Assembly: GCF_022808615.1 (NCBI RefSeq)
Contig: NZ_JAKZKS010000004.1
Location: 62,001 to 126,000, forward strand
Direction of reading: 5' to 3'
Length of the DNA stretch: 64,000 nucleotides
Source of the DNA: Bacillus sp. FJAT-47783
Lineage (GTDB): Bacteria > Bacillota > Bacilli > Bacillales > Aeribacillaceae
The notes beneath the pieces are model-generated. The model had not been told where the DNA came from. It worked only from the letters and a program-made list of their open reading frames with translations, and searched no databases. Position 1 is the first letter of the stretch. Each line of letters opens with the position of its first letter. Shown in pieces: positions 34,233-42,137 of the stretch. The translations under genes were made by a program, and so were the position numbers.

Positions 34233-34379
34233 ATGTCTAAAAGAAGACGAACATCTAAAGTTGAAAAATGGATTAAAAAAGGTCGCGGGACAGGGATCGG
34301 TGCAGACTATAAGCCATGGTTAAAGTGTACCAGCAAAATTAAGTTCTTCCGTAGCAAAAAGAACTGTATTCTTGGTTAA
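34233..34379 (+). pseudogene. tnsA: tnsA remnant (N-terminal fragment of Tn7-type transposase endonuclease subunit)
   Basis: Codes 48 residues. MSKRRRTSKVEKWIKKGRGT followed by GIGADYKPWL matches the N-terminus of TnsA (family pattern: basic start, I/W-x-EGRGxGxGxDYxPWL). After PWL the reading diverges and stops at 34377, where TnsA continues for over 200 residues with its nuclease domain. AGGGGTG lies 6 bases before the ATG, so a short peptide could still be made. Lies 40 bases from the 20-bp repeats and points inward, as tnsA does in Tn7. Non-functional as a nuclease subunit. Confidence 0.78.
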
Positions 34380-34551
34380 ATAAAACATTCCCTAACACGA
34401 GCGAAAATCGAAATCACCATCCGAGGTTATCCCTTTATGTATTTTTATGTAACATCAAGCATAATCAACACATTTGAAAAGTTATTTCAAGTAAGATACA
34501 TTAGGTTATATTTCATGGTATAATTGTAAAAAATTAAAAGGAGATTATGAT

Positions 34552-34905
34552 ATGTCTTGGAAAGAATATAAATATTTGCATATATACGCCCAACATTCTC
34601 ATCATCATGAATCTTTTATCGTAGGAAATAGAGGAGCATTAATTGAACTTAGAACATTAATAGATAACGCTCTGACTAACAATACATCTATGGGTAATTT
34701 CTTTCCTTCCGACGACGAAGGATACCAGTTGTATGTGGGGGTAGTAGAAGATGAAGATATGTTTATGGCATTAGAGATGCCTTACACCGAACAATTCGGA
34801 GAACGTAATCACCATAATTACTTCATAAACTTAAAACAAGATCCTAAAGCACCTTACTCGCCAGTTATACTGTTTCCAGATGAAGGCAAAAAAGAAGAGT
34901 TATAA
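34552..34905 (+). CDS. Hypothetical cargo protein, candidate immunity partner
   Basis: 117 residues, acidic, soluble. Begins MSWKEYKYLHIYAQHSHHHE; centre FFPSDDEGYQLYVGVVEDED; ends KKEEL. Extended -10 TGGTATAAT at 34516-34524 and AAAAGGAG 8 bases before the ATG mark its own promoter and a good start. It faces the secreted protein gene across a shared terminator. Small, acidic, cytosolic products beside exported toxins are typical immunity proteins, but no family was recognised, so this is context only. Confidence 0.6.
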   Translation: MSWKEYKYLHIYAQHSHHHESFIVGNRGALIELRTLIDNALTNNTSMGNFFPSDDEGYQLYVGVVEDEDMFMALEMPYTEQFGERNHHNYFINLKQDPKAPYSPVILFPDEGKKEEL

Positions 34906-34922
34906 AATAACTCTTCTTTTTA
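34888..34922. terminator. Bidirectional terminator between the cargo genes
   Basis: AAAAGAAGAGTTA (34890-34902) / TAACTCTTCTTTT (34908-34920) with T run beyond on both strands. Confidence 0.88.
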
Positions 34923-34925
34923 TTT

Positions 34926-35681
34926 TTAATATAATGTGGTAGCTGCACCCGGCTTATGCTTTGCTGGGACAAGGGAACGTAATGAATAATGATGTTTCAT
35001 TTTAGCGGGAGTATCTCCAATATGGTAATGCCAGTACCAGTCCTGTGAACCTGGTTTCAATGGTATAGTACCGTTGTCAATTCTAAACACCATTTGTTTC
35101 GTTGGCTTGTGCTGAATTTTAAGTAAAGATGTGACTTTACCTTTACTGTTCGTAGAGTTCCAAATCAATTTGTAATTTTTCCCTACGGATTTCAATTTAT
35201 TTTTAAGATACTTAGATGCAATTTTTGTACCTTGTTTCACAATAGTTTTTAAAGCGACTCTAGCTGTTGATGCTACAATAGGGACCAGGATTGGTGCAAT
35301 TCTAGGTTGAATTACGCTTTGATTAAGTTCTGCTTCATATTGAGCATACTCTTCTTCATAATTCTTTTCTAGTTCCAAAAATTCTCGACTATTGAATATC
35401 TCATTGTATACTTGATCAACCTCTTCTTCACTCATATTCTGATAGTCTTCTTCAGTATATTTAAATTGTTCGAGATAGTTATCAATCTCATCTTCCAATT
35501 CTTGTAACCCAACCGGCAACTCTTCTTCATACAGTACTTCACCTAAAATAGATGCCTCTCCATAGCCAGTATCGATTTCTGTTCCATCAAAGTTGCCTGC
35601 ACCTGTTACATTAGGTAATAGAGCAGATGATAAAAGCAAGAAACATAGAAAAACTGAAACAAACTTTAACTTTTTAAACAT
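34926..35681 (-). CDS. Secreted toxin-like protein (possibly SAR2788-type)
   Basis: 251 residues. Signal peptide FVSVFLCFLLLSSALLPNVT followed by GAGNF. A middle acidic helical part (EELPVGLQELEDEIDNYLEQ) could be a propeptide or chaperone-like segment. A hydrophobic stretch (IAPILVPIVASTARVALKTI) leads to a basic C-terminal domain with YKLIWNSTNSKGKVTSLLKI and DWYWHYHIGDTPAKMKHHYS. The compact His/Trp-rich end is reminiscent of polymorphic toxin tips and of the SAR2788 putative toxin group. Activity is unproven. Encoded inside the Tn7-like element. Confidence 0.6.
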   Translation of the reverse strand: MFKKLKFVSVFLCFLLLSSALLPNVTGAGNFDGTEIDTGYGEASILGEVLYEEELPVGLQELEDEIDNYLEQFKYTEEDYQNMSEEEVDQVYNEIFNSREFLELEKNYEEEYAQYEAELNQSVIQPRIAPILVPIVASTARVALKTIVKQGTKIASKYLKNKLKSVGKNYKLIWNSTNSKGKVTSLLKIQHKPTKQMVFRIDNGTIPLKPGSQDWYWHYHIGDTPAKMKHHYSLRSLVPAKHKPGAATTLY

Positions 35682-35992
35682 ACGCCACCATCCTATATAT
35701 TACAAACCCTGTTATATATTAACATAATCGAAGTTTGAAATCTATTTTTTTGTATATTCTATTAAAATTAAAGTTGACTCCCTCTCGATAATACGGGGGA
35801 GAACTAGCAATTGAACAACCTAAAATTTTTAAAAATGGTAAACGAAGCAATTCTGTAGCTTCTTAACCTTTTCCTATTCAACATTAATTAATTGTCAAAT
35901 GAAACATGTTTCCCATTCGTTTTAACAAACTAGATACACTCCTAGCTTTAAATTCATAAAGAATGATCAATTTTGGTTATAAAGTTACATCT

Positions 35993-36066
35993 TGTGTGTT
36001 TGAAATAAAGTCGTACCGTTTATAAAAAAGATGTGATGTTTTGAATAAAGTCGCAATAAAATATGT
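35993..36066. repeat. Second set of 20-bp repeats with an internal R-type end
   Basis: Begins TGTGTGTTTGAAATAAAG (35993-36010), matching the element end at 34099 in the same orientation, then units at 36007, 36027 and 36047 of the same 20-bp type. Further on, TTTTGAATAAAG is repeated on the minus strand at 36178-36189, a probable L-end TnsB site. The span 35682-36313 otherwise carries no gene I can support. Confidence 0.7.
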
Positions 36067-36313
36067 CGTTCTAAAGCATAAAAACCCTAATTCCATCAGT
36101 TTTGAACGCTATTTTGATCGAACCTTTTTATAAAAATTGCCGTTGAACAATAGTAGCAAGTCCTCATTTTGATCAATCTTTATTCAAAATGAAGTTTTTG
36201 CATTTGATGCCAAATAAGGAATACTGACGCCTTTTTATTTAGTTTTTATTCCAAACTAACAAAAAATGTACAAAATGAAGCAAAAAGAACGTCGATTATG
36301 ATCGATTGGAAAC

Positions 36314-36355
36314 AAAAAAAGTAGCGCCCATTTAATGGATGGGATCGCTACTTTT
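36314..36355 (-). terminator. Terminator downstream of the 30-aa Fur-controlled gene
   Basis: GTAGCG-CCCAT / ATGGG-AT-CGCTAC; on the minus strand it is followed by T7. It lies outside the Tn7-like element and about 65 bases after the 36421 stop. Confidence 0.8.
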
Positions 36356-36420
36356 CTACGTGAGGATTCTACTGATCTTATTTCTATGTAAAGAGGAATG
36401 CAAACGGTGTGTACGTAAAA

Positions 36421-36513
36421 TCATGAATTTTGACTTGCTTCAACTTTCTTTAAAACATAACCAATCATGACGCTGTACGCAATAACTGTACCGCCGATAA
36501 AAGCCATTGTCAT
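36421..36513 (-). CDS. 30-residue membrane micro-protein with Fur-box promoter
   Basis: MTMAFIGGTVIAYSVMIGYV then LKKVEASQNS: one hydrophobic helix with a positively charged end, so probably N-out/C-in. TTGGTGA lies 8 bases before the ATG. A textbook promoter with two Fur-box-like operators sits 60 bases upstream, and a terminator follows, giving a complete unit of about 250 bases. Likely made under iron starvation. Not a match I know to the B. subtilis small Fur-regulated proteins FbpA, FbpB or FbpC, but analogous in size. Confidence 0.62.
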   Translation of the reverse strand: MTMAFIGGTVIAYSVMIGYVLKKVEASQNS

Positions 36514-36534
36514 GATTCTTCACCAACCTTTTGT

Positions 36535-36589
36535 TGAGAATGATTTTCATCTTTACTTAAATTTTACCATTAACGAGAATCATTTTCAA
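36535..36589 (-). promoter_or_regulatory. Promoter with two Fur-box-like operators
   Basis: Minus strand: TTGAAA (36584-36589), 17-base spacer, TAAAAT (36561-36566) preceded by TG. Two 15-mers resemble the Fur core TGATAATnATTATCA: TGAAAATGATTCTCG (36574-36588, over the -35 and spacer) and, on the plus strand, TGAGAATGATTTTCA (36535-36549, downstream of the start site). They differ from the core at 3 and 2 positions. Placement fits iron-dependent repression. Confidence 0.65.
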
Positions 36590-36596
36590 TACTACT

Positions 36597-37151
36597 TTAC
36601 ATTTTTTTAGAAAAAAATCGCGAAGTTGCGTGAAAAACATTTGAATAGTTCGTCTCGACCTTTAATGCACGTTCTTCTTCACGAATTCGGATAAATAAAA
36701 TGACTCCGTTTAACAGTGTAAATATGATGGCTGTCCAGATTGCTTGAAATAACAGCGGGATGAGCGCGATTTCCATAACAACGGCCACATAGTTAGGGTG
36801 TCGAATAAATTGATAAGGTCCTTTCACTTTCACTTTTGCGTTCCGTAAAACAATAATTTTCGTATTCCAAAACGGGCCGAGTGTGAAAATACTCCAGTAT
36901 CGGATAAATTGTGCGAAAAGGAGAATTGGGATCAACACATACCAATACGGTGAAATACTTTTGTTAAAATATGTGACTTCAATGATGAAAGACAACAGGA
37001 ATAAAATGTGGATGAGAACAATAAACGGATAATGAGCTTTGCCAAATTCCTGTGCACCTTTTTTTTTCATAACACGTTCATTAATAGACGCTATTTGTAG
37101 CTCAATGAGTCGCTGAATGACAAGTAAACTTACAACGATAGCAAAAATCAT
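36597..37151 (-). CDS. bpsB: Isoprenylcysteine carboxyl methyltransferase-family alkylpyrone O-methyltransferase BpsB (YpbQ)
   Basis: 184 residues with four or five membrane segments. The ICMT signature GPYQFIRHPNYVAVVMEIALIPLLF and REEERAL near the C-terminus form the SAM and catalytic region. In B. subtilis BpsB methylates the alkylpyrones made by BpsA. Start codon abuts the bpsA stop with no gap; GGGGG lies in the bpsA end. Confidence 0.9.
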   Translation of the reverse strand: MIFAIVVSLLVIQRLIELQIASINERVMKKKGAQEFGKAHYPFIVLIHILFLLSFIIEVTYFNKSISPYWYVLIPILLFAQFIRYWSIFTLGPFWNTKIIVLRNAKVKVKGPYQFIRHPNYVAVVMEIALIPLLFQAIWTAIIFTLLNGVILFIRIREEERALKVETNYSNVFHATSRFFSKKM

Positions 37152-38249
37152 TTATTTATGCCCCCATCTTACGAGTAGTTGTTCCGAACAAAATCCTGGC
37201 CCCATTGCTGCGATTAAGCCATACTCTCCTTTTTGGCCAATATTTTCTGTTAAATACTTTTCAATGACATAAAGGACGGTAGCCGATGACATATTCCCGA
37301 ACAATTTGAGTACTTCACGTGACAGAAGCAATTGTTTAGGCTGTAATTGTAAGGAACGTTCATACGCTCGCAACACTTTTTTCCCTCCTGGATGGGCGAC
37401 AAAATGATCAATATGCTTTAATTGAAGGGAATGCTTTTGAAGAAATTGTTCTACATTCGGCCGTAGCCACTTTTCGATTATTGAAGGAATGTCTCTCGAA
37501 AAAATGACGTAAAAGCCCTTTTCACGAATATCCCATCCCATCACATCTTCAGAATGCGGCATTAAATTGGATTGTGTTGCAAAAATTTTCATAAACGATT
37601 GTAAATGTGAAAAATCTGCATAGGACGATTGATCGCCGACAACAAGCGCACAAGCGACACCATCTGCAAAAAGTGACGTCCCGATTAAGTTGCTTTTGGA
37701 TAGATCATCGTGTTGAAATGTTAAACTGCATAACTCTACCGATAAGACGAGCACTTTTGCATCAGGATAGGCTTGACAATATTCGAAAGCTCTTGATAGA
37801 CCAACTGCACCACCCGCACAACCTAAACCCCAAATTGGAACGCGTTTAGTCGTTTCTTTAAATGGAAGTTGGTTCAAAATTTTCACATCAATAGTTGGGG
37901 TGGACATTCCCGTAGATGAAATAAAAAAAATAGCATCTATTTCTGCATAGTCAACACTTCTTTTTAACAAATCCTTTCGCGATAAGCAACGATGAATCGC
38001 CTCGATACTTAATTGAACAGCATGTTTGATATAGACATTATTTTTTTCTGAAAACGAATGAGCTTCTTTATACCATTCTAGACTTTCAACAAAATGACGT
38101 TTCTTTATATCGCCATTTTGAAACACGGTTAATAGTCGCTCAATATTTGAAAAGGAGGACGAAAACATCTCTTTAGCAAATTGAACAGCTTCACTTTGAC
38201 TTAATATATTTTCAGGTGGTTTCGTTCCAACAGATAAAATGATTGGCAT
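37152..38249 (-). CDS. bpsA: Type III polyketide synthase BpsA (chalcone-synthase-like)
   Basis: Condenses fatty acyl-CoA with malonyl-CoA to alkylpyrones. The catalytic cysteine is in GLGCAGGAVGLSRA; the His in FVAHPGGKKVL and the Asn in LFGNMSSATVLYV complete the Cys-His-Asn triad. The end GLIAAMGPGF is the family GFGPG variant. ATG 38249 lies 8 bases after GAGG and gives 365 residues as in B. subtilis; the TTG 6 bases earlier is not preferred. First gene of bpsA-bpsB. Confidence 0.93.
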   Translation of the reverse strand: MPIILSVGTKPPENILSQSEAVQFAKEMFSSSFSNIERLLTVFQNGDIKKRHFVESLEWYKEAHSFSEKNNVYIKHAVQLSIEAIHRCLSRKDLLKRSVDYAEIDAIFFISSTGMSTPTIDVKILNQLPFKETTKRVPIWGLGCAGGAVGLSRAFEYCQAYPDAKVLVLSVELCSLTFQHDDLSKSNLIGTSLFADGVACALVVGDQSSYADFSHLQSFMKIFATQSNLMPHSEDVMGWDIREKGFYVIFSRDIPSIIEKWLRPNVEQFLQKHSLQLKHIDHFVAHPGGKKVLRAYERSLQLQPKQLLLSREVLKLFGNMSSATVLYVIEKYLTENIGQKGEYGLIAAMGPGFCSEQLLVRWGHK

Positions 38250-38365
38250 GCTCAAAACCTCGTTTCAACTCAAATTAATGAACGTCTTTATGCAAACGAC
38301 AAAGTTACTCTTATTAATCGATAGCATAATCCATTTTTAGTATATTATGTAAATATCATGAAACA

Positions 38366-38392
38366 AAAAAGCCTAACCGCATTGGGATAGGC
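38366..38392 (-). terminator. Terminator-like hairpin in the bpsA-pycA gap
   Basis: AGCCTAACC / GGGATAGGCT; the minus strand continues TTTTTTG. It may be a second stop for pycA read-through. The rest of 38250-38588 has no gene I can support; bpsA expression signals must lie at 38250-38365. Confidence 0.6.
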
Positions 38393-38549
38393 TCGACGTT
38401 TTGAAGAGTTATGTTGTTGTGCACATCTTTATTGTACAAGAAAAGGGCTACTTTCTCATTAGGTAAATAACGGAAACGACTCACCAATGGCTCGTTGATG
38501 AATTGGCAAATTCATTGAAAAATAGCACCTATTGAAAAAACATTCGCAA

Positions 38550-38582
38550 AGGAAAAGGGCAGCTATTAAAAGCTGCCCTTCA
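38550..38582 (-). terminator. pycA terminator
   Basis: AAGGGCAGCT (38555-38564) / AGCTGCCCTT (38571-38580), T run on the minus strand, 7 bases after the pycA stop. Confidence 0.85.
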
Positions 38583-38588
38583 TAGTTA

Positions 38589-41500
38589 TTAAGCTTTATT
38601 CATTTCAATTAATAAATCAGCTGTTTGAATCGCGTCTCCGCTTTTTACATAAATATCGCGAATCGTTCCGCTGTATGGGGCTTGAACAGTCGTTTCCATT
38701 TTCATCGATTCAGTAATCATAAGGTGATCACCTTTATTGACTTTCTCACCTTTTTCGACAAGCACTTTAATAACGGTTCCTGGCATGGACGCGCCGATAT
38801 GCTCATCATTTTGCGGATCAACTTTTACCTTAGTCGCAACAGTTGATTTAATGCTCTCATCTTTAATTAACACTTCACGACGTTGGCCATTTAATTCAAA
38901 ATATACGACGCGTGTGCCGTCAGCTTGTGGCTCTCCAATGGAGACAAGCTTTACAATTAATGTTTTTCCTTTTTCAATTTCAACTTCAATTTCTTCACCA
39001 AGTCTCATACCGTATAAGAACGTTGGGGTATCAAGCGTTGAAATGTCTCCAAATTGTTCATATGTTTTCGTGTAATCTGTAAACACTTTTGGATACAATG
39101 CATAGGCGATTGCTTCAAAGCTTGTAATCGGGCGATTCAACTTTTGGAAGAGCTCTTCTTTAATGGCTTCAAAGTTAACAGGCTCTAGTCGTTCTCCCGG
39201 TCTTTCTGTAATTGCCTCTCGTCCCTTTAAAATAATGCGTTGTAGGTCTTTCGGAAACCCTCCATGTGGTTGTCCAAGATACCCTGAGAATAATTCTACA
39301 ACCGAGTCTGGGAAATCTAACGACTCACCACGCTCATAAATATCTTCTTCCGTTAAATTGTTTTGAACCATAAATAATGCCATGTCTCCGACAACTTTCG
39401 AAGAAGGTGTCACTTTTACGATATCACCAAATAATAGATTTACGCGACGGTACATGTCCTTTACTTCTTCCCAACGATCGCCAAGCCCAACCGCTTTTGC
39501 CTGTTGTTGAAGGTTACTATATTGTCCGCCTGGCATTTCATGCATATAAATTTCTGAATGCGGTGACTTCATGCCACTTTCAAAATCTTGATAATAAGCA
39601 CGAACAGACTCCCAATATTGGGAAAGCTTTTCAAGTGATTGAATATTTAAGTTTGGTTGACGCTCATGTCCAGAAAGAGCATGATATAGTGAGTTCGCAC
39701 TTGGCTGTGACGTTAATCCGGCCATGGAGCTTACTGCCGTATCGACAATGTCTACCCCTGCCTCGATTGCTTTTGCATACAAGAAAATACCATTTCCGCT
39801 CGTGTCGTGCGTGTGAAGGTGGATTGGTATATTTACCGTCTCTTTTAACGCTGAAATTAAATCATAGGCTGCTTGCGGTTTTAATAAACCAGCCATATCT
39901 TTAATTCCTAAAATATGTGCACCTGACGCTTCAAGCTCTTTCGCTAATTGTGTATAGTAATTTAAATCATATTTACGACGAGTCGGATCTAAAATGTCTC
40001 CTGTATAACACATCGTTGCTTCTGCAATCTTACCTGAATCACGAACAGATTCAATTGCAAGCTGCATGCCTTTTACCCAGTTTAAGCTGTCAAAAATACG
40101 GAAAACATCAATCCCCGCATGTGCCGACTTTTCAACAAATTCCTTAATGACATTATCTGGATAGTTTTTATAACCAACGGCATTCGAAGCACGTAACAGC
40201 ATTTGTAGTAAAAGGTTCGGAACTTTGTTTCGAATTGTGAGTAGACGATCCCATGGGTCTTCTTTTAAGAAACGGTACGCGACATCAAACGTTGCCCCTC
40301 CCCACATTTCGAGAGAAAATAACTCCGGCAACATGCGGGCTGTTGGTTCAGCAATTTGTTTTAAGTCATTTGTACGTACTCGTGTAGCAAGTAAGGATTG
40401 GTGAGCATCTCTAAACGTTGTATCTGTTAATAACACTTGATCTTGTTCTTTAACCCACTGGGCCAGTCCCTCTGCACCACGCTCATCTAAAATTTGTTTC
40501 GTTCCAGGCTGAATGGGATCTGTCAGCTTTACTTTCGGCACGACTGGTTTTTCAAAAACAGGCTTTTTCTTTTTCTCGATCCCTGGGAATCCATTCACCG
40601 TCACATTTCCGATATACGAAAGCAATTTCGTTCCGCGGTCTTTTCTCACCGGAAATACGAAAAGCTCAGGGGAAGAATCGATAAAAGATGTGTCGTATTC
40701 ACCAGAAATAAATTTTTCATGTTTCACAACATTTTCTAAAAACGGAATGTTTGTTTTAATTCCACGAATACGGAATTCGCGTAAGTTACGAATCATTTTC
40801 GCTGCTGCTTGTTCAAATGTTAACGCCCATGTCGAAACTTTAACAAGTAACGAATCATAATAAGGTGTGATGACCGCACCTTGGAAACTATTCCCTGTAT
40901 CTAAACGAACGCCAAAGCCGCCACCAGATCGGTACGCCATAATTTTTCCTGTATCAGGCATAAAATTATTTAACGGATCCTCTGTCGTCACACGAGATTG
41001 AATTGCATATCCGTGTGTACGAATTTCTTCTTGCATTGGAATACCAACTTTATCACTATGAATAGCATGTCCTTCCGCTACTAAAATTTGCGTTTGAACA
41101 ATGTCTACACCCGTAATCATTTCAGTAATTGTATGTTCAACTTGAACACGTGGGTTTACTTCAATGAAGTAAAATTCTTCACCGGAAACGAGAAATTCAA
41201 CGGTTCCTGCGTTCACATATTTGACATTCTCCATTAATTGGACAGCGGCTTCACAAATGCGTTGACGTAACGAATCAGATAAGGACACACTTGGTGCCAC
41301 TTCAACAACTTTTTGATGACGGCGTTGAACCGAGCAATCGCGTTCGTATAAATGAACGATGTTCCCTTCATGGTCTCCAATAATTTGGACTTCAATATGT
41401 TTTGGGTTTTCAATTAATTTTTCCACATAAACTTCATCACTACCAAAAGCTGCTTTCGCCTCTGATTTAGCACGCTCATACGATTCTTTTAAACCCGCTT

Positions 41501-42035
41501 CACTGCGGACAATACGCATGCCGCGTCCGCCTCCGCCTAAGGCAGCTTTAATAATAAACGGATACCCGTATTCTTCACCGAAACGAACGGCCTCATCTAA
41601 GCTTGAAATAGGACCATTGCTCCCAGGAATAACAGGAATGCCCGCTAATTCAGCTTGGTGTCTCGCTTTAACTTTATCACCGAACATATCTAAATGCTTC
41701 GATTTCGGTCCGATAAAAATAATTCCTTCTTCTTCACATCGTTTTGCGAAATGAATATTTTCAGAAAGGAATCCGTATCCAGGATGGATCGCGTCAACTC
41801 CATTGTTTTTCGCAATTTCGATAATACCTTCTATATCTAAATACGCATCAATCGGCTTTTTCCCTTCGCCAACGATATACGCCTCATCTGCTTTATAGCG
41901 ATGATACGATCCGGAGTCTTCTTTTGAGTAAATGGCCACTGTGCGAATGTTTAATTCGTTACAGGCACGAAACACACGAATGGCAATTTCTCCACGGTTT
42001 GCGACTAACACTTTTTCAATTTTTTTCTGCGACAT
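38589..42035 (-). CDS. pycA: Pyruvate carboxylase
   Basis: Carboxylates pyruvate to oxaloacetate, refilling the citric acid cycle. 1148 residues in the single-chain order: biotin carboxylase (VANRGEIAIRVFRACNEL, GGGGRGMRIV ATP grasp), carboxyltransferase (DTTFRDAHQSLLATRVRT, metal-binding LHTHDTSGN), and a C-terminal biotinyl domain with ESMKMETT (biotin on Lys1112). ATG 42035 behind AAGGGGGA. Next to ftsW, as in B. subtilis. Confidence 0.97.
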   Translation of the reverse strand: MSQKKIEKVLVANRGEIAIRVFRACNELNIRTVAIYSKEDSGSYHRYKADEAYIVGEGKKPIDAYLDIEGIIEIAKNNGVDAIHPGYGFLSENIHFAKRCEEEGIIFIGPKSKHLDMFGDKVKARHQAELAGIPVIPGSNGPISSLDEAVRFGEEYGYPFIIKAALGGGGRGMRIVRSEAGLKESYERAKSEAKAAFGSDEVYVEKLIENPKHIEVQIIGDHEGNIVHLYERDCSVQRRHQKVVEVAPSVSLSDSLRQRICEAAVQLMENVKYVNAGTVEFLVSGEEFYFIEVNPRVQVEHTITEMITGVDIVQTQILVAEGHAIHSDKVGIPMQEEIRTHGYAIQSRVTTEDPLNNFMPDTGKIMAYRSGGGFGVRLDTGNSFQGAVITPYYDSLLVKVSTWALTFEQAAAKMIRNLREFRIRGIKTNIPFLENVVKHEKFISGEYDTSFIDSSPELFVFPVRKDRGTKLLSYIGNVTVNGFPGIEKKKKPVFEKPVVPKVKLTDPIQPGTKQILDERGAEGLAQWVKEQDQVLLTDTTFRDAHQSLLATRVRTNDLKQIAEPTARMLPELFSLEMWGGATFDVAYRFLKEDPWDRLLTIRNKVPNLLLQMLLRASNAVGYKNYPDNVIKEFVEKSAHAGIDVFRIFDSLNWVKGMQLAIESVRDSGKIAEATMCYTGDILDPTRRKYDLNYYTQLAKELEASGAHILGIKDMAGLLKPQAAYDLISALKETVNIPIHLHTHDTSGNGIFLYAKAIEAGVDIVDTAVSSMAGLTSQPSANSLYHALSGHERQPNLNIQSLEKLSQYWESVRAYYQDFESGMKSPHSEIYMHEMPGGQYSNLQQQAKAVGLGDRWEEVKDMYRRVNLLFGDIVKVTPSSKVVGDMALFMVQNNLTEEDIYERGESLDFPDSVVELFSGYLGQPHGGFPKDLQRIILKGREAITERPGERLEPVNFEAIKEELFQKLNRPITSFEAIAYALYPKVFTDYTKTYEQFGDISTLDTPTFLYGMRLGEEIEVEIEKGKTLIVKLVSIGEPQADGTRVVYFELNGQRREVLIKDESIKSTVATKVKVDPQNDEHIGASMPGTVIKVLVEKGEKVNKGDHLMITESMKMETTVQAPYSGTIRDIYVKSGDAIQTADLLIEMNKA

Positions 42036-42137
42036 ATAAATCCCCCTTACGCTTCATAACTTCATTTAGTGAAAGAAATGATATAACATATTTTATTAAA
42101 AGTATAACACTAACGCAATTAATGTGACATACTTTTT

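Larger units (their letters stand above)
34099..36261. mobile_element. Defective Tn7-like element carrying a toxin-type cargo
   Basis: A 2163-bp unit. The end at 34099 reads TGTGGATTTGAAACAAAG; the other end, read inward from 36261 on the minus strand, is TGTTAGTTTGGAATAAAA, so both match the TGT...ACA form of Tn7-type transposons. Direct repeat AAAAA lies at 34094-34098 and 36262-36266, the 5-bp target duplication size of Tn7 (the site is A-rich, so chance match is possible). Four tandem 20-bp repeats follow the first end, then a broken tnsA reading inward, as at the right end of Tn7. No tnsB, tnsC or tnsD. Cargo: two convergent genes with a shared terminator. Inserted between dynA and the bpsAB region. 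Confidence 0.75.

Noticed and set aside
35810-35867. Possible VapB/MazE-like antitoxin remnant (frame reading KIFKNGKRSNSVAS)
   Set aside because: Only about 18 codons, no start codon or ribosome site, and the match to the antitoxin pattern is too short to separate from chance in AT-rich DNA.
39377-39904. Long plus-strand open frames inside pycA, dynA and typA (for example 39377-39904, 31994-32551, 49400-49789)
   Set aside because: Antisense shadows of strongly conserved genes; no ribosome sites and no recognisable protein features.
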